Assembly: GCA_039090855.1 (NCBI GenBank)
Contig: CM077027.1
Span: 101,040,424 to 101,104,423 of the forward strand
Length of the DNA: 64,000 nt
From: Macrothele yani
Taxonomy: Eukaryota > Arthropoda > Arachnida > Araneae > Macrothelidae
Reading direction: 5' to 3'
This document shows, piece by piece, positions 11,090 through 21,953 of this stretch. Under the pieces are notes generated by a model. The model ran no database searches. It saw only the letters and a list, made by a program, of their open reading frames with translations, and was not told the origin of the DNA. Made by a program: the position numbers and the translations under genes. The stretch's first letter is position 1; each line of letters opens with the position of its first letter.

Positions 11090-12861
11090 AGGTGGAATTG
11101 TTCACTGTAATATATATTTATATAAATATTAAACTGGAACAGATCACTGTGTTAATATAAAATTACTGAATTCAAAATAAAATTATATGGTTTTAAAAGA
11201 CATTACTTCAAACAGTTCGCAGCATCTATTGCTTAATATTATTTTTGCTGAGATATCACTTATTTCTTAATTGAAGCTTTTTTTTTTTTTTGTTATATAT
11301 CATCATCATCATCGTCAACCATTATCAATCCACTGCTGGACGAAGGTCTCCCCAAGTTTCCTCCACAACGGTCTGTCTTGTGCCAGTCTCCTCCATGTCA
11401 CTCCCACATATTTACGAATTTCATCCACCCATCTCCCATGTGGTCTTTTTCTGGGTCTTTTCCTGTCCCTTGGAATCCAATCTAAAATTTCGGCTGTCCA
11501 TCTATGGTCTGTCCTTCTGGCAGTATGTCCAGCCCATTGCCATTTCAGGGATTTAACTCTGATCATGATGTCTTCCACTCTCGTCATTTTTCGGATCCAC
11601 GAGTTCCTCTTCTTATCTCTCCTGGTTATACCAAGCATGCACCTCTCCATGCTTCTTTGAGTTGTCTGCAGCCTTTGTATGTCTCTTTTAGTTAAGGTCC
11701 ACGTCTCTGCACCATACGTAAGCACTGGAAGGATGCATTGATCAAACACTTTTCTTTTAAGACATAATGGCATATTGCTCTTGAAAATTATGCTGTTTCT
11801 TCCAAAAGCTCTCCAGGCAAGTTTTGTACGCCGATTAATTTCTTCATCAATGTGACCCTCACTTGATATCTGCTGTCCAAGATAAACAGATGTATCTGTT
11901 ATCTCCAGTTTTTCTCCATCAATCGATAAATCTTCATTTCTTGTAAAAGCATTGAACATCACTTTTGTCTTCTGAAAGTTCATTTTTAATCCCACTTCTT
12001 TACTCTTGTCAGCAAGTTCCTGGATCATACTCTGCAGCTCTGATGGGGTAGTATATATATATATATTCCCTCAGATGACAATTTTATACATCACGCTGAA
12101 AGAAATTTCAGTTTGAAGACCATGAATGCATGATATCAAAGCTTTCATATTTTAGGTAAATGGTGTATAGCTTTGAGAACATGAATACTTTTTAACACCT
12201 TGCATCAAGTTTTTACAAATTTCCTAATTTTGACACTTTCATTTTCAGAAAATGTTTCCTCTCTTACCAAGCTTAAATGCAAACATATGGGGGGGGCATT
12301 TAGCAACAATACAGGATAGTGGGAACGACGTAACAAAAGATGATTATGGTGGAAATCTACGCTCTGCCAGACTTCCATTTTTGGAAATTTTCCCTCCATT
12401 TTTAAGCTGAAAAACAAATATTTATGGAATAAAAGGATATAAAAAACAATACATACTGGGCAAAAGGAGCATCGTGAGAAAAAAAGATTATGATTATGGG
12501 AGAAATCTTCACCCTGTCTTCCGTTTTCGAAAGTTTCGAAAGATGAAATTCTGTATTCAAACTGAAAAAGAACCACTGCCTCCAATTTTTCAAAATTCTG
12601 TTCAGTTGTGCATCGATCTCTTGAATGACCCAATGACGACGAAAAAGGCAGAATTCCTCGAATCCATGGATGAATTTCATGACTGCAGGTTACAGGAAAA
12701 TTTTCGAGCCATCTTAACTTTCATCTCTGGAAATTTGGCCCACAGTTTTGTGCTTAAATACAAGCATTTATGCAATAAAATCATATACTACTTTGAATAT
12801 TTGCCAAATGCCAGTGAATTTCGCCATTCCCCGCTGAGCAAGCGAAGAGCATGATGTGCCC
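11090..12861 (+). repeat. Dispersed repeat X, copy X1, split by an RTE insertion
   Basis: The flanks of the RTE fragment match another copy (X3). 11100-11270 corresponds to about 39690-39960 (shared TGGTTTTAAAAGACAT). 12060-12200 corresponds to about 40040-40190 (shared TTCCCTCAGATGACAATTTTA). From about 12240 to 12600 there are diverged subrepeats of about 150-160 bases, marked by 'aaatacaagcatttatggaataaaa' type segments and 'gagaaatctt..ccgtttt' blocks. The copy stops where the mariner starts. No coding capacity is recognised. Confidence 0.65.
11291..12047 (-). mobile_element. RTE-clade LINE, 5'-truncated copy inside repeat X1
   Basis: The minus strand carries an intact 237-residue open frame (12028 to 11315) for the C-terminal RT region, beginning at the MIQELADKSKEVG segment. 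It is followed by the family's short (ATG)n/(TA)n tail at 11295-11310. The 5' break is at 12047, within the segment just after the catalytic motif. TA repeats lie at both junctions. The insertion separates two halves of repeat X, so it is younger than X1. Confidence 0.9.
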
Positions 12862-14060
12862 GACCAGCCAACCAGTTTGATCCAGATTCAACACGTACAG
12901 CGTATGTGTGTAGTTCGTGATTACAAGCATTCGAGGCTCTCCGTCGTGAGGACAACGATGTTAAATTTTGAACAGCGTTCAAGTGTAAAATTTTGCGTTC
13001 TGCTCGGAAAATTTTTCGCAGAGACTTTTCAAATGATAAGTCAGCGTACGGTGAGAATGCAATGAGTCGAACTAGAGTTTATGAGTGGCATCGACGATTC
13101 GAAAACACGCGACAAAGTATTGAAGATGATGAGAGGTCAGGATGACCAACATCCACAACGGATGAACAAATCGCTATTGCCAAAGAAATTATGAAAAATG
13201 ACTGTCGCAAAACTGTTGCAGCGATTGCAGAAGTTGCCATGGCGTTTTAACAGAGAAACTGGGCATGCATCACGTGTGCCAACAAATTGTTCCCAAAAAC
13301 CTGACACAAGAAAAAAAAATGGATGAGCGCATGCAAGCTTGCGGGGATAACATCGATAGAGTGAATGAATTCAGATCCTGATCTCTTGAATCAATTGATC
13401 ACTGGTGATGAGACCTGGTGCTTTCTGTACGACCCCCAATCCAACCGGCAGTCAAAAGTGTGGAAATCACAGTCGTCACCACAATAAAAAAAAAATTAAG
13501 GCTGAGCGCTCCAAAGGAAAGGTCTTGTTAACAGTTTTCTTCGATTGCAAGGGGGTCATACACAAGGAATTCCTTCAACATGGTCATACAGTAACTAAAG
13601 AAGAGTACGTCAACGTCCTGAAACGTGTCCGAGAATCAGTTAGACACAAGCGACCTGATCTTTGGATGACCAACTCGTGGGTGCTCCATACTGATAATGC
13701 GCCGACTCACAGATCCCTCCTAGTGTCAGATTACCTGTCCAAACATCACATTCCTGTTCTTCCACAACCAGCTTATTCCCCTGATCTCGCCCCATGTGAC
13801 TTTTTTTCCCAGATGAAGAATTTGCTTAAGGTGCGACGCTTCTCAAGTTCCGAAGAAATGCAACAAGCTGCGATGGAGGCATTGGAGGATGTGGCAAAAG
13901 AACGCTTGCAATCTACATTTAAATCTTTGTATGAGGCCTGGCAAAATTGCATACTTGCACAGGGTAACTACTACGAAGGAAACACAGCATAAACAGGTAT
14001 TATCTGTACTCATTCTTTTTTAATATAAAAAGTTCCGGAACTTTTTGAACGTAGTAATAT
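12862..14060 (+). mobile_element. mariner (DD34D) transposon, decayed, left end missing
   Basis: The right end has the inverted-repeat type sequence AAAAAGTTCCGGAACTTTTT followed by GAACGTAGTA near 14025-14056. The expected matching left end is not found before the transposase start at 12958, so the 5' terminus is lost at the border with repeat X1. Confidence 0.85.
12958..13992 (+). pseudogene. mariner transposase pseudogene
   Basis: A cut-and-paste transposase of the Tc1/mariner superfamily. The N-terminal helix-turn-helix region starts at the ATG of 12958 (FEQRSSVKFCVLLGK). The frame then breaks near 13060, and the hinge (RVYEWHRRFENTRQSIED) lies in another frame. The first catalytic Asp is in TGDETWCF around 13405 and the second in HTDNAPTH around 13690. 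The third is in SPDLAPCDFF, with 34 residues between the last two, giving the DD34D signature of mariners. The longest intact stretch is 13405-13992. Several frameshifts make it non-functional. Confidence 0.9.
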
Positions 14061-14825
14061 AACAACACTGGACATAAACAAAAAGAAAAAAGTTACGATT
14101 AAGAGAAAAAATACTTTTTTTAACTTCCATTTTCACAAAAAATGAGCCCTCCCTCCCCTCACTAATTCACAAAAAAAAATTCTTCAGTTTTTTTTAGCGT
14201 CGATCTCAAGAATTAACCCAAATGACAAAAAAAAAAAAAAAAAAAAAAAAAAAACGAATTCCACGAATCCCAGGAGGAATTTTGTGTATGGTTTTCAGAC
14301 CTGGCATTACTTGAAATGTCTAGAAAAATTGGCACTCAGAAGAATAGTTCTGCATGAAATGTTTCCTAGATCTTTGACTGGAAGACTTTTGCTCCTGTCA
14401 TTCATGGATTGCTTTTGGACCAAATAAAATTAGAAATGGATTGTTATTGTAACATTAAACAGTTCTGACAATGGAACAGTCCAAAAACTATGACTACATC
14501 ACAAAACCTACAGAACAGCTGCACTTCATTTGAGATTTACTGGGTGTTGGGTGAGATGCAGAGGGTGTAGTAACACTTGAATGAAAAATCTGAATAAAAT
14601 GATTACAGCTCATGTTTATTGGTAAGAACTCCACTGTTTTAGAAACTTGAAGTGCAAAACAAATAACTGCTTAGATCAGTGATAAAGAAAGCAATTATTA
14701 TGGTATCATAACTTAAAAGCAATTACGTTACTATTTTAGTGAAAATGAATTTTCAAACAGAGATTATTATTAAAGGAAAACTATTTGCCTCAGAACATGC
14801 ACTACTGGACTTTCATATATCCCAC
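14061..14825. other. Intron spacer with poly(A) run
   Basis: An A-run of about 30 bases at 14228-14254 and AT-rich sequence; no gene or repeat family recognised. The start (14060-14250) has short motifs reminiscent of the X subrepeats (TTAACCCAAATGACAAAAAA), suggesting the mariner inserted into X1 and the remainder of X1 continues here. Confidence 0.4.
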
Positions 14826-14833
14826 ATCTACAG

Positions 14834-16064
14834 TAGGATGGGCCGCAAAAAACTTTTTTTCAAAATTAATCTTGGTAAAGCATGGAAAAGTTGCTTAATG
14901 AATCTTGGTAAAGCATGAAAAGTTGCTTAATGAATCGCCACTATGGCATTTCATTCAGGAACTCGATGGCTACACAAAAGGACCACATTCCTACTCTGCA
15001 CCTGTTGGTTCATTTCTAAAAGATTGTGAAAACAAGACAGTGGTCAAATTTGACAAAATTGATACTACCCTGCCGCATTTAGACCCTAAAGATATCAGCA
15101 ATCTAAGCACTGATCAGCAATACTTGTATCGCATATGCATTGCTGTTAAAGGCAGCAGTTGCCTCCCAAATCTGGCTAAGATCGTCCCGGCAAAATCAGT
15201 CGTGAAGGCTGGCCGACGACCGCAAACTGTCCGTTACGATTATACATCAGTACCCAAAATCCATATGATAATCTTCATATAATTGCAAAGTTTGTGATGC
15301 TGGTTTATGTACCAATGTGGTTTGAGATAAAAATGAAACCACAGTGCCAAGATGGAGCCCGACATATATGGAAGACTATTTCTCTCACAAGGCAGTTGCC
15401 TGACCACGTAAAGAGAAATTACCGACAAAGTAATTTCAAACAATGCATACTTTGCACACCCCGAAAATATACTACTGGCAATGCTAACAGATTCTCGAAG
15501 CCACATCTGGAAATTGGCAGTGAGGCGAATCCTGAACACCAGGAATAAGGTATTCGAAGACTTACGCCTTTTCAAATCTCCCGAACTCAACAATGGCTTT
15601 AAAAGCCATTGATTATATTGATGTAATAAACTGGTTAAACTGCACCATAACAGAGCCACCTCTTACAATGCATATAACAGATAAAGAGTTAAAATATATG
15701 TGCAAACAAGAACAGGTTCTGCCACTAACTTTCCAGAAGTTTTCATGTCACACTTAATCAGTTGTGAGATGTGTTAAACTCATGCCTGAAGCTTCAACGA
15801 AAGTTTGTGGTGATACTGCAAGAGACTGTTACATACAGGCTAAGATTCAAGCAAGAAGAGAATTTCCAACCTTTAAAAAAAAATCCGAAAAAAGGCTTCA
15901 AAGCGGATTTTTAGTCTTTTTCTTACTAATTCAATGCCAGAGGACACGGCTAAATATTGAGCAAAATTGATTAAATTTTTTGTGGGTTCTAACTGATGCA
16001 TTAGGCAACTTTTCCATGCTATACCAAGATCGATTTAAAAAAAAGTTTTTTTCAGCCCACCCTA
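14834..16064 (+). mobile_element. TIR DNA transposon with 8-bp target duplication, carrying an unknown-function gene
   Basis: The ends are inverted copies of about 65 bases, starting TAGGATGGGC at 14834 and ending GCCCACCCTA at 16064, with matching TTGGTAAAGCATGGAAAAGT segments. The perfect 8-base direct repeat ATCTACAG flanks the element at 14826-14833 and 16065-16072. The duplication fits the nTnnnnAn pattern of Ac-type hAT insertions and the terminal TAG fits hAT-type ends. The internal gene does not look like a standard hAT transposase. The left TIR contains a 33-base tandem duplication (about 14869-14935). Confidence 0.82.
14905..15969 (+). pseudogene. cc8K15.2-like multicopy protein of unknown function, decayed
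   Basis: The coding remnants follow one another in several frames. They run DISNLSTDQQYLYRICIAVKG (15097 on), then FVMLVYVPMWFEIK and GARHIWKTISLTRQLP (15290-15410). Next come NAYFAHPENILLAML-like and HIWKLAVRRIL segments, IDYIDVINWLNCTITEPPLT (about 15600-15660), and finally VVRCVKLMPEAST..CGDTARD (about 15760-15830). I recognise this order from an abundant family of uncharacterised invertebrate proteins often annotated 'cc8K15.2-like' (from memory). The original protein is longer, so this copy keeps mainly the C-terminal half. At least three frameshifts are present. I do not know its biochemical role; its location inside a TIR element suggests a transposase or passenger gene. Confidence 0.6.
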
Positions 16065-16072
16065 ATCTACAG

Positions 16073-16419
16073 TTCATCTGGACAGAAAAACATTACTGGT
16101 TTGGAGGCTAATAAACTCCCCTCCTTCAATGACTCAAAACCAAGATAAGATGACTGTACAAATAAGACATTCTAGTGAAAACATTGGAAATAGTAAAGAA
16201 TAAGGGTAATATATGTTTAATTAAAATTTGATTTAATGAAAATGAATTTCAATTTGAAATAAGCTGTGAAAATGGCTATTACTTATGAGACAACATTACA
16301 CATAATGGCACATAAAACTTACGTGCATGCACACACACCCATGATACAAGCTTTTAAAGACAGCATACCTGTTTTATAAAATGCACTGTATCCCAACCAA
16401 CCTTACTTTGTTCAAACTA
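16073..16419. other. Intron spacer
   Basis: AT-rich sequence between two mobile elements; no feature recognised. Confidence 0.5.
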
Positions 16420-16437
16420 CTTTTAAGGAAATAAAGT

Positions 16438-17037
16438 TTGGAAAAAGAACGTGTTGCAGTACAGCGAGGATACAACCCTTCCATTATAGACAAGGCTCTA
16501 ACAAAATTCCAGAAACCGAAGCCCATCTCCACATTAACTCCTGTGATGCGCCCATTGCAAGAGAATTTTGCCATTATTCCATTTTCCCGTGACATTGCCT
16601 TCAAAATTAAAAAAATTCTCAAAACCTTTAATTTTAAGGTGATTTTTAAACCCACAAACAAAATGAGATTTTTAGGATCAAAGGACTATGTTGAAGACAA
16701 AAACTCGTGGGGAATTTACCAAATTCCATGTGAATGTGGCGCTTCGTACATAGGACAGACCAGTAGAGCCTTACGTTTTCGATTGAAGGAGCACAAGACC
16801 TACATTCGGAAATGTGACCTAAAGAAGTCATCGATGGCTAAACACTGTTACGAAAAGGACCACAAATTTCTCTTTGAAGAGGCAAAACTTATTGACAAAC
16901 CAGATTCAACCACCAAACTTAATATTTTGGAAGCTTTCTATATATATCAGAAGTCTTTGCAACTTGTTAATGACATGGCATCCACGCCATTTCTATCAAA
17001 TGCGTGGATGCATCTAACCAAAACACGTGACTGTTAA
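16438..17037 (+). CDS. Penelope-type C-terminal GIY-YIG endonuclease domain (fragment)
   Basis: GIY-YIG nucleases make the target nick during Penelope retrotransposition. This 199-codon open stretch begins without an ATG (TTG at 16438) because it is a truncated fragment. Relative to that position, the GIY motif is at residues 92-94 (WGIYQIPCECG), the YIG at 104-106, and basic residues in TSRALRFRLKEH follow. A Glu at 166 (LEAFYI) fits the metal ligand. Cys98, Cys100, His136 and His142 form the CCHH set seen in Penelope-type GIY-YIG domains. The frame is intact to the stop at 17035-17037. Confidence 0.85.
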   Translation: MEKERVAVQRGYNPSIIDKALTKFQKPKPISTLTPVMRPLQENFAIIPFSRDIAFKIKKILKTFNFKVIFKPTNKMRFLGSKDYVEDKNSWGIYQIPCECGASYIGQTSRALRFRLKEHKTYIRKCDLKKSSMAKHCYEKDHKFLFEEAKLIDKPDSTTKLNILEAFYIYQKSLQLVNDMASTPFLSNAWMHLTKTRDC

Positions 17038-17080
17038 CACCATTTATGATGTCATGTACAATTTGAATATTTACGTGCCA

Positions 17081-17132
17081 TTCGTCCTGATGAAGCTAGG
17101 TCAATACCCAGCGAAACCATGGTCGGCTTGAG
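17081..17132 (+). ncRNA. Hammerhead-ribozyme-like motif in the Penelope 3' region
   Basis: The core CTGATGA lies at 17087-17093. A stem II follows (GCTAGGT pairing with ACCCAGC, with one A/C mismatch), then GAAA at 17113-17116. A very short stem III is ACC/GGT around a two-base loop, and the cleavable GTC ends at 17124. Stem I shows only about three pairs (GTC with GGC). Penelope-like elements are known to carry such minimal hammerheads near their ends. The weak stems I and III mean activity, if any, may need dimerisation. Confidence 0.7.
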
Positions 17133-17170
17133 AAAATAAACATTTGTGACACCTACGTTGTATTATCTTA

Positions 17171-17964
17171 ATCTATATACTCCTTCCATGATAATCTTTA
17201 TTCACATTAACTAAATTACTTCAGTAAATGCTAACAAAACTTTAATCTGCTAGTGAGAACATGCCAAACTCACACAGATTAAAACTTAGATCACACTACG
17301 TCGTTAATGGGATCTCTGGTGAAAGAATGGCATTTTCTCACAAGTTGGTAAGATTTAACAGTCAACACAGTGGACAGTAAAAGCAAATTTGCCAGTTACA
17401 CTAATGATGCTGAACAAATAAAAAAACAACAACCCAAAAACAAAACTCTTAAACATGGATAAATTAACTCAATTACATTAAACCCTTGACATACCACCAC
17501 CGTTTGTTACATTACATTGGGGCATTAGATCAAGGGAGGCTTAATATAAAATTTGCCATTTATTTTTAAGTAATCGGAATTTTGTTAATATTATGGTTCC
17601 TCATAAATCATAATTCGGATTAAATTAAAAACATGTTAATTAGAAAAAATGCAGTCTTACGCTATGCACCTACTGTGCACTGCAGCTCGAAGTGCCTGTT
17701 TTCACCTCGGAAGCTTCTAAGTTGTGTTAAAAGGAGGAAATTTACTTTGCATAGTAAGAAAGCAAAGCTAAAATTTTAATTATAAGGAAATTAATAAAAA
17801 TCATGTTACATTACTAAAACTTCAAGTGAAAATTAACAGCATTACACAAAATCCTTTTACATACCTTAGTTGCTTAAAAAAAAAAATCTATTTTAAACTG
17901 TTAATCCAATTTTTTCCAGAGCACAATCTAGTTTAACCAGTGCATCTGAAATATCACCATTCTG
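17171..17964. other. Intron spacer, no gene seen
   Basis: AT-rich sequence; no open frame, repeat family or RNA gene recognised. Confidence 0.5.
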
Positions 17965-17975
17965 CGAGTTTGCTT

Positions 17976-18200
17976 TTTTTTTTTTTTTTTTGATTGGAGG
18001 TTTAACGACCACCGTGAGCAACTCAATGGGCTATAAGCAGTCGCCCGTCCCAAATTTAGGGTCACTGGTTCCAGGGAAGGAAGAGAGCCAGTGTCGAAAG
18101 ACAAACACAACATCCATGCATTACCGGGATTCGAACCCGGACCCCTTACGGACGAATGATCAGAGGCCAACGCCTTAGACCACTGCGCCACCGGGGCGGC
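17976..18200 (-). mobile_element. tRNA-derived SINE, copy 2
   Basis: Same family and orientation as the copy at 6837-7077, and very similar to it across the head, body and poly(A) tail. The 11-base target duplication CGAGTTTGCTT lies at 17965-17975 and 18201-18211. A and B boxes are intact (GGCGCAGTGGTCTAAGG and GGTTCGAATCC). Confidence 0.92.
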
Positions 18201-18420
18201 CGAGTTTGCTTCGAAGAATCTTTTTAATGTTGAAAGAACCTGATTTTCACTTTTGATTCAAGGGGAGGCATTTTCCAGTCTGGTCCTTCAGTTTCATCTT
18301 CATTTTCTATATCACTCCCAGGTTTAGCAATTGAGATGTCGTCCACCAGTGGCGTAGGGTGATTTCAGACAGTGGATAATCTCACATTTTTCACACCCCA
18401 CCACCTAAACAAGAATTCAC

Positions 18421-21400
18421 AATATATATATATATATATATATCATCATTGTCAACCATTATCAATCCACTGCTGGACGAAGGTCTCCCCAAGTTTCCTC
18501 CACAACGGTCTGTCTTGTGCCAGTCTCCTCCATGTCACCCCTGCATACTTTCGAATTTCATCCACCCATCTCCCATGTGGTCTTCTTCTGGGTCTTTTCC
18601 TGTCCCTTGGAATCTAATCTAAAATTTCGGCTGTCCATCGATGATCTGTCCTTCTGGCAGTATGTCCAGCCCATTGCCATTTCAGGGATTTAACTCTGAT
18701 CATGAGGTCTTCCACTCTTGTCATTTTTCGGATCCACGAGTTCCTCTTCTTATCTCTCCTGGTTACACCAAGTATGCACCTCTCCATGCTTCTTTGAGTT
18801 GTCTGCAGCCTTTGTATGTCTCTTTTAGTTAAGGTCCACGTCTCTGCACCATACGTAAGCACTGGAAGGATGCATTGATCAAACACTTTTCTTTTAAGAC
18901 ATAATGGCATATTGCTCTTGAAAATTATGCTGTTTCTTCCAAAAGCTCTCCAGGCAAGTTTTGTACGCCGATTAATTTCTTCATCAATGTGACCCTCATT
19001 TGATATCTGCTGTCCAAGATAAATGTACGTGTCTGTTATCTCCAGCTTTTCTCCATCAACTGATAAATCTACATTTCGTGTAAAAGCATTGAACATCACT
19101 TTTGTCTTCTGAAAGTTCATTTTTAATCCCACTTCTTTACTCTTGTCAGCAAGTTCCTGGATCATACTCTGCAGCTCTGATGGGGTAGTTGCAAAAATGA
19201 CTGTCATCAGCAAAACGAAGATGGGTTAGATAATCTCCATTAATCTTTATCCCTTTGTTTTCCCAGTTCAGTGATTGAAAGACATTTTCCCAATGTGGCA
19301 TTAAAGAGCTTCGGAGATATGGTGTCACCTTGTCTCTCTCCTTTTCAAATTTTTATGTGTGTTGTATTTTCAAACAGCCGAATCTTTGCACTTGCATTTT
19401 CATAGATGTTATTAAAAATATTAATGTATGCATCTTCAATACCACAGGATTTCAGAGCCATTGTAACTGCTGATGGTTTCACCGAATCAAAGGCTTTTTC
19501 ATAATCGATAAAAGCCATGCACAATGGAAGTTCATATTTCCTCGCTCTTTCAATTAGTTCTCTCAGTACGTGGATATGATCTATTGTGCTGTAGCCACTC
19601 CTAAATGCAGCTTGTTCTCTTGGTTGAGCCATGTCCAGTGTTACCTTCAAACGGTGTGAAAGAACTTTAATAAAGATTTTATAAACCACTGATAGGAGGC
19701 TGATAGGTCTGTAGTTCCCGAGATCCTCAATGTCACCTTTTTTATGTAGCAGGATCATTGTAGCGGTGTTCCAATCCTCAGGAATCTTCCCTTCATTAAG
19801 GCATCGAGTGAAAATTTGGGCGAGTACTGTTTCGATTTCTCCACTTGCTTCTTGTATGATGTCTACAGTAATTCCATCTTCTCCTGGAGCTTTCCCCCGC
19901 TTCATGTTCTTGATTGCAGGTGCAACTTCTGCTGGGAGGACTGGAAGAACTCTGGTACTGATACCTTCCATGATGTCTGGAGTACATGCATCATCCCTTT
20001 CATATATCTTGGAGTAGAAATCTTTCACTCTTGTCAAAATTTTGCCTCTATTTCTTGTTACAGAACCATCTTCTTTTCTCAGTGCCATAATCTGTTTTCT
20101 TCCCTTACTGAGATGTCCCTTTGCTATCCTTAGGCTTTGGTTGTTTTCAATTCCTTTCCTCACTAGTTCACAGTTGAATTTCCTTAAATCTTCAGTTATA
20201 CTTTTTCGTACTGTCTTGCATAGCTCTATGTATTCCACTTTGGAAGTCACATCTTCTTTAGTTGTCCTCATCTCTCTTCTTTTTTGCATCAACATTTTGG
20301 TTTTTCCTGATAATTTGTTCACATGCAACTTGATCTTAGACCCAGCTAATTTTGTTGCTGTTTCCATAAGAGCCTTGGTTACTGTTTTGTTAACTTCAGA
20401 AACATCCACTTCTTCTGATGTTAGGCCTTCTAAAGCAGAAAACCTCTTCTTCAGTTTCAACTTGAAGGCATTATGGTGTTTTTTAAGGTTGGTTATGTCA
20501 ATACATTTTGTTTGTCTTATGAGCTTGCCATGTTCGAGTTTAGTGTTGAGGTGCATCTTACATCTCACCAATCTATGGTCACTACCTGTGTTGAACTTGT
20601 TTAGCACACTGCAGTCTTCTATGACGAATTTTTTGTTACACATAATAAAATCTATTTCACTTGTCGTCCCATTTGGATGTCTCCATGTCCATTTCCTGTG
20701 CGGCTTTTTCTTGAAAAAGGAATTCAAGATGAAAAACCCTTCTGCCTCTGCGAACTGTAGAGTATTCCCACGCTGGTTTCTGTTGCCGTGACCGAATTTA
20801 CATACTGAAGTTTCATTCTGTTGCCGTTGCCCTATTTTTGCATTGAAATCTCCCATAATTATCTTCAAGTGCTGCTTACCTTTATTATTTAGATGGGGAA
20901 TTTCTTCATAAAATTCTTCAATTTCTTCTTCAGGATGACTTGTGGTGGGTGCATAAGTTTGAATAATCTGAGCCTGGTATCGAGAGTTGGATAACGAGTC
21001 GTGCAGCTCTGTCAGAGGAACTTTCAACTTCTACAACTTTATCCTTCAGTTTCTTGTTTATTATAAATCCAACACCGCTAGTTCTGCCAGTATCTGTCCC
21101 ACGATAATAGAAGAGATGTCCACTTTTCAGTTCAATGAGATCTTCTCCTTTTCTCCTTACCTCACTTAGCCCCACGATGTCCCACTTGATCCTTTGTAGT
21201 TCCTCTTCCAATTCAAGAAGCCTTGAATCAGAAGATAGGGAGCGTCCATTATACGTAGCCAAGGTCAGCATCAGATGGCAGCCTAGTCCAGTCCTCCGGG
21301 GATTCTTAGCACCCTCTGCCTTCATGTCGCACTGGCCGCTGCCTTGGCCAGGTACATTCCAGCTGCCGGAGACTGAGGACCAAGATTTAAGTTATGGAAT

Positions 21401-21609
21401 CATTTTGGAGGGGTTTGGCCATAACTCACCACGCTGGCCAACGGGTTGGTGAGTGTGGGATAGCATTTCCTCTAATCCCGATGGTATAGTTATACCGCTA
21501 TTGGCGGTCGTCAGAGACCCTTTAGTGGGAACAGGATGCACCACGAGAAAGCAGGGTAGACATTTGTCAAGGAGAGGCTGTGATGTTATGCATCACCTGA
21601 CCTTACATC

Positions 21610-21612
<3 letters not shown>
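18421..21612 (-). mobile_element. RTE-clade LINE, nearly full length (copy 3) in a (TA)n tract
   Basis: Inverted relative to copy 2 and closely similar along its whole length. The 3' tail (ATGATG then TA) is at 18421-18455 and the 5' start GATGTAAGG is at 21609-21601. Both sides are (TA)n: about 12 units on the left and about 25 on the right (21613-21661). It may have inserted into a pre-existing TA microsatellite, or the tract may have expanded from the tail. Confidence 0.92.
18614..21325 (-). pseudogene. APE endonuclease-reverse transcriptase polyprotein of RTE copy 3, broken
   Basis: The start codon is at 21325 and the endonuclease frame runs to 20930. The next frame (21027 to 19345) covers the rest of the endonuclease and most of the RT palm. 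The same break between these two frames exists in copy 2. Private lesions are a stop in the KIG codon at about 19345, where copy 2 has glycine; a frame change near 19285, where copy 2 reads LEGVF; and a 2-base loss next to the catalytic FADD at about 19203. The C-terminal frame resumes at 19213-18614 and is closed early by a stop (WTAEILD) relative to copy 2. The element is inactive. Confidence 0.88.

Positions 21613-21661
<49 letters not shown>
21613..21661. repeat. (TA)n microsatellite
   Basis: About 24 TA units border the 5' end of RTE copy 3. Confidence 0.95.
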
Positions 21662-21665
<4 letters not shown>

Positions 21666-21778
21666 TTTGTTAATAAAATTATTACATAATGAAAAGTTTC
21701 TTGTTTATGAATTCATGGTTTTTAAAACTACGTTCAAAGTTGAAATATAATTACTAATGCTCAACTTACTTCAGTTAA

Positions 21779-21916
21779 TAAATAAATACATTGCTCCTTC
21801 CACGTCCCAGAAACAAACATCTGAAAAATTGATTTTCAACCGCCGCTGTGGAATTGAACCAACAGAACTCTCGATATCTAGCCGAGCGCGTTACATATAC
21901 GCAACATATATATATT
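21779..21916 (-). mobile_element. Short tRNA-derived SINE of a second family
   Basis: The unit is bounded by the 13-base direct repeat TTACTTCAGTTAA at 21766-21778 and 21917-21929. On the minus strand a tRNA-like section includes GCGCTCGGCTAGATATCGAG and the B box GGTTCAATTCC. The A box is partly replaced by a TA-rich tract. The body ends in TATTTATTTA. It is about 138 bases long. Confidence 0.6.
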
Positions 21917-21953
21917 TTACTTCAGTTAAATATAAAATCCATTCGTCTTGTCT

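Larger units (their letters stand above)
16420..17170 (+). mobile_element. Penelope-like element, 5'-truncated, with GIY-YIG endonuclease
   Basis: The fragment keeps the C-terminal part of a Penelope-like retroelement polyprotein, its stop codon and about 130 bases of 3' region containing a hammerhead-ribozyme-like motif. The reverse transcriptase domain is missing upstream, so the copy is 5' truncated. Confidence 0.88.
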
